Assembly (NCBI GenBank): GCA_023453655.1
Contig: JAEXTE010000154.1
Coordinates: forward strand, 1 to 8,573
Direction of reading: 5' to 3'
Origin: Pseudomonadota bacterium
GTDB lineage: Bacteria > Pseudomonadota > Gammaproteobacteria > Xanthomonadales > Xanthomonadaceae
Length of the DNA stretch: 8,573 nt
This document shows positions 7,750 through 8,573 of the stretch, one piece after another. A program made the translations under genes and the position numbers. The notes beneath the pieces are model-generated. The model ran no database searches and was not told the origin of the DNA. It saw only the letters and a list, made by a program, of their open reading frames with translations. The stretch's first letter is position 1. Every line of letters starts with the position of its first letter.

Positions 7750-8573
7750 TCAGAATTCCCCCCGGAACCACGTGCCGAGTTTCTTGAGCAGGCTGCCCGC
7801 CTTGCCGGTCGGCAGGGACGGACGCCGCGGATTCTCGATCTGGCTGCCCATCAGCAGCAGGCCCACGCCGGTGGCATGGACCGGGTTGTTCACCACTTCG
7901 CCCAGGCCGGTGACGTGCTGCGGGATGCCCACGCGCACCGGCATCTGCAGCATTTCCTCGGCCAGCTCGACCACGCCTTCCATCTTCGCGGCGCCGCCGG
8001 TGAGCACCATGCCGGCGCGCACGTGCTGCTCGAAGCCCGAGCGGCGCAGCTCGGCCTGCACCATCTCGAAGATCTCCTCGTAGCGCGCCTGCACCGCCTG
8101 CGCCAGCGACTGGCGCGGCAGGCGCCGCGGCGGGCGGTCGCCCACGCTCGGCACCTGGATCGATTCCTCCGACGTGGCCAGCTGCGCCAGCGCGCAGGCG
8201 TAGCGCACCTTGATCTGCTCGGCCTCGGGCGTGGGCGTGCGCAGCATGTGCGCGATGTCCTCGGTGACCTTGTCGCCGGCGATCGGCAGGCTGGCGGTGT
8301 GGCAGATCGCCCCCTGCACGAACACCGCCAGGTCGGTGGTGCCCGCACCCATGTCGACCAGGACCACGCCCAGTTCGCGCTCGTCTCCGGTGAGCACGGC
8401 GGTGCTCGAGGCCAGCGAGGACAGCACCAGGTCGTCGATCTGCAGCCCGCAGCGCTGCACGCACTTGCTGATGTTGGCCGCGGCCGACTGCGCGCACACC
8501 ACCAGGTGCGCGTGCACCTCCAGGCGCACGCCGGTCATGCCGACCGGGTTGCGGATGCCTTCCTGCGAATCGT
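7750..8573 (-). CDS. ftsA: Cell division protein FtsA, C-terminal part (5' end outside window)
   Basis: The window holds about 274 codons of ftsA; comparison with the 420-residue E. coli protein suggests some 120-130 N-terminal residues lie beyond the right edge. FtsA is an actin-like ATPase that anchors FtsZ filaments to the inner membrane and signals to the septal synthase. The visible frame begins DSQEGIRNPVGMTGVRLEVH, close to E. coli FtsA and running to the very last bases, so the Met at 8536-8538 is internal and not a start. DMGAGTTDLAVF (from 8355) is the second phosphate-binding motif of the actin fold. EDERELG-type context, VPSVGDRPPR, and MVLTGGAAKMEG (adenosine motif) follow. The last residues, GSLLKKLGTWFRGEF, form the amphipathic membrane-targeting helix and correspond to the E. 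coli end WIKRLNSWLRKEF. The frame is intact; ftsZ follows after 119 bp. Confidence 0.98.
   Translation of the reverse strand, partial: DSQEGIRNPVGMTGVRLEVHAHLVVCAQSAAANISKCVQRCGLQIDDLVLSSLASSTAVLTGDERELGVVLVDMGAGTTDLAVFVQGAICHTASLPIAGDKVTEDIAHMLRTPTPEAEQIKVRYACALAQLATSEESIQVPSVGDRPPRRLPRQSLAQAVQARYEEIFEMVQAELRRSGFEQHVRAGMVLTGGAAKMEGVVELAEEMLQMPVRVGIPQHVTGLGEVVNNPVHATGVGLLLMGSQIENPRRPSLPTGKAGSLLKKLGTWFRGEF

Noticed and set aside
6044..8083. A 679-codon open frame on the plus strand opposite ftsZ and ftsA
   Set aside because: It is antisense to two clear genes, runs through non-coding repeats, and shows no domain or motif.
8536..8538. ATG taken as the start of a 262-residue FtsA
   Set aside because: The frame continues upstream to the window edge with conserved FtsA sequence (DSQEGIRNPVG), so this Met is internal.

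Overview
The window is GC-rich chromosomal DNA, about 70% G+C by eye, from a gammaproteobacterium. The gene order, the protein motifs and the CCCTCCCCCGC-type extragenic hairpins all suggest Xanthomonadaceae (Lysobacter/Luteimonas/Xanthomonas relatives). That assignment is inference; no marker for genus or species is visible. The left edge starts in a G/C homopolymer block that looks like a contig end.

The region is the distal end of the division and cell wall (dcw) cluster, read mainly on the minus strand. From right to left in the direction of transcription it holds: ftsA (5' part outside the window), ftsZ, a 440-bp spacer full of hairpin repeats, lpxC, a 294-bp spacer with an A+T-rich island, then dciA (DUF721) on the plus strand. 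Next come a membrane-anchored M23 peptidase on the minus strand, a 350-bp spacer with a terminator-like hairpin, secA, and a 274-bp repeat-bearing tail. Only dciA runs on the plus strand. It is divergent from the peptidase gene, with 6 bp between the two start codons, and convergent with lpxC.

The genes are housekeeping genes for envelope growth and replication. FtsA tethers the FtsZ ring to the membrane, LpxC commits the cell to lipid A synthesis, the M23 protein probably trims peptidoglycan, SecA drives protein export, and DciA is the helicase operator in bacteria without a DnaC-type loader. No enterobacterial SecM is visible between lpxC and secA; dciA and the peptidase gene occupy that interval.

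I see no new multi-gene system, CRISPR array, tRNA, rRNA, insertion sequence or prophage. The unexplained structure is non-coding: two inverted pairs of REP-like hairpins, one after ftsZ and one after secA; a four-copy tandem repeat inside one pair; a hairpin with a T-tract immediately downstream of a candidate secA -10 box; an A+T-rich island with spaced TCGTTAA repeats between dciA and lpxC; and a duplicated octamer before ftsZ.
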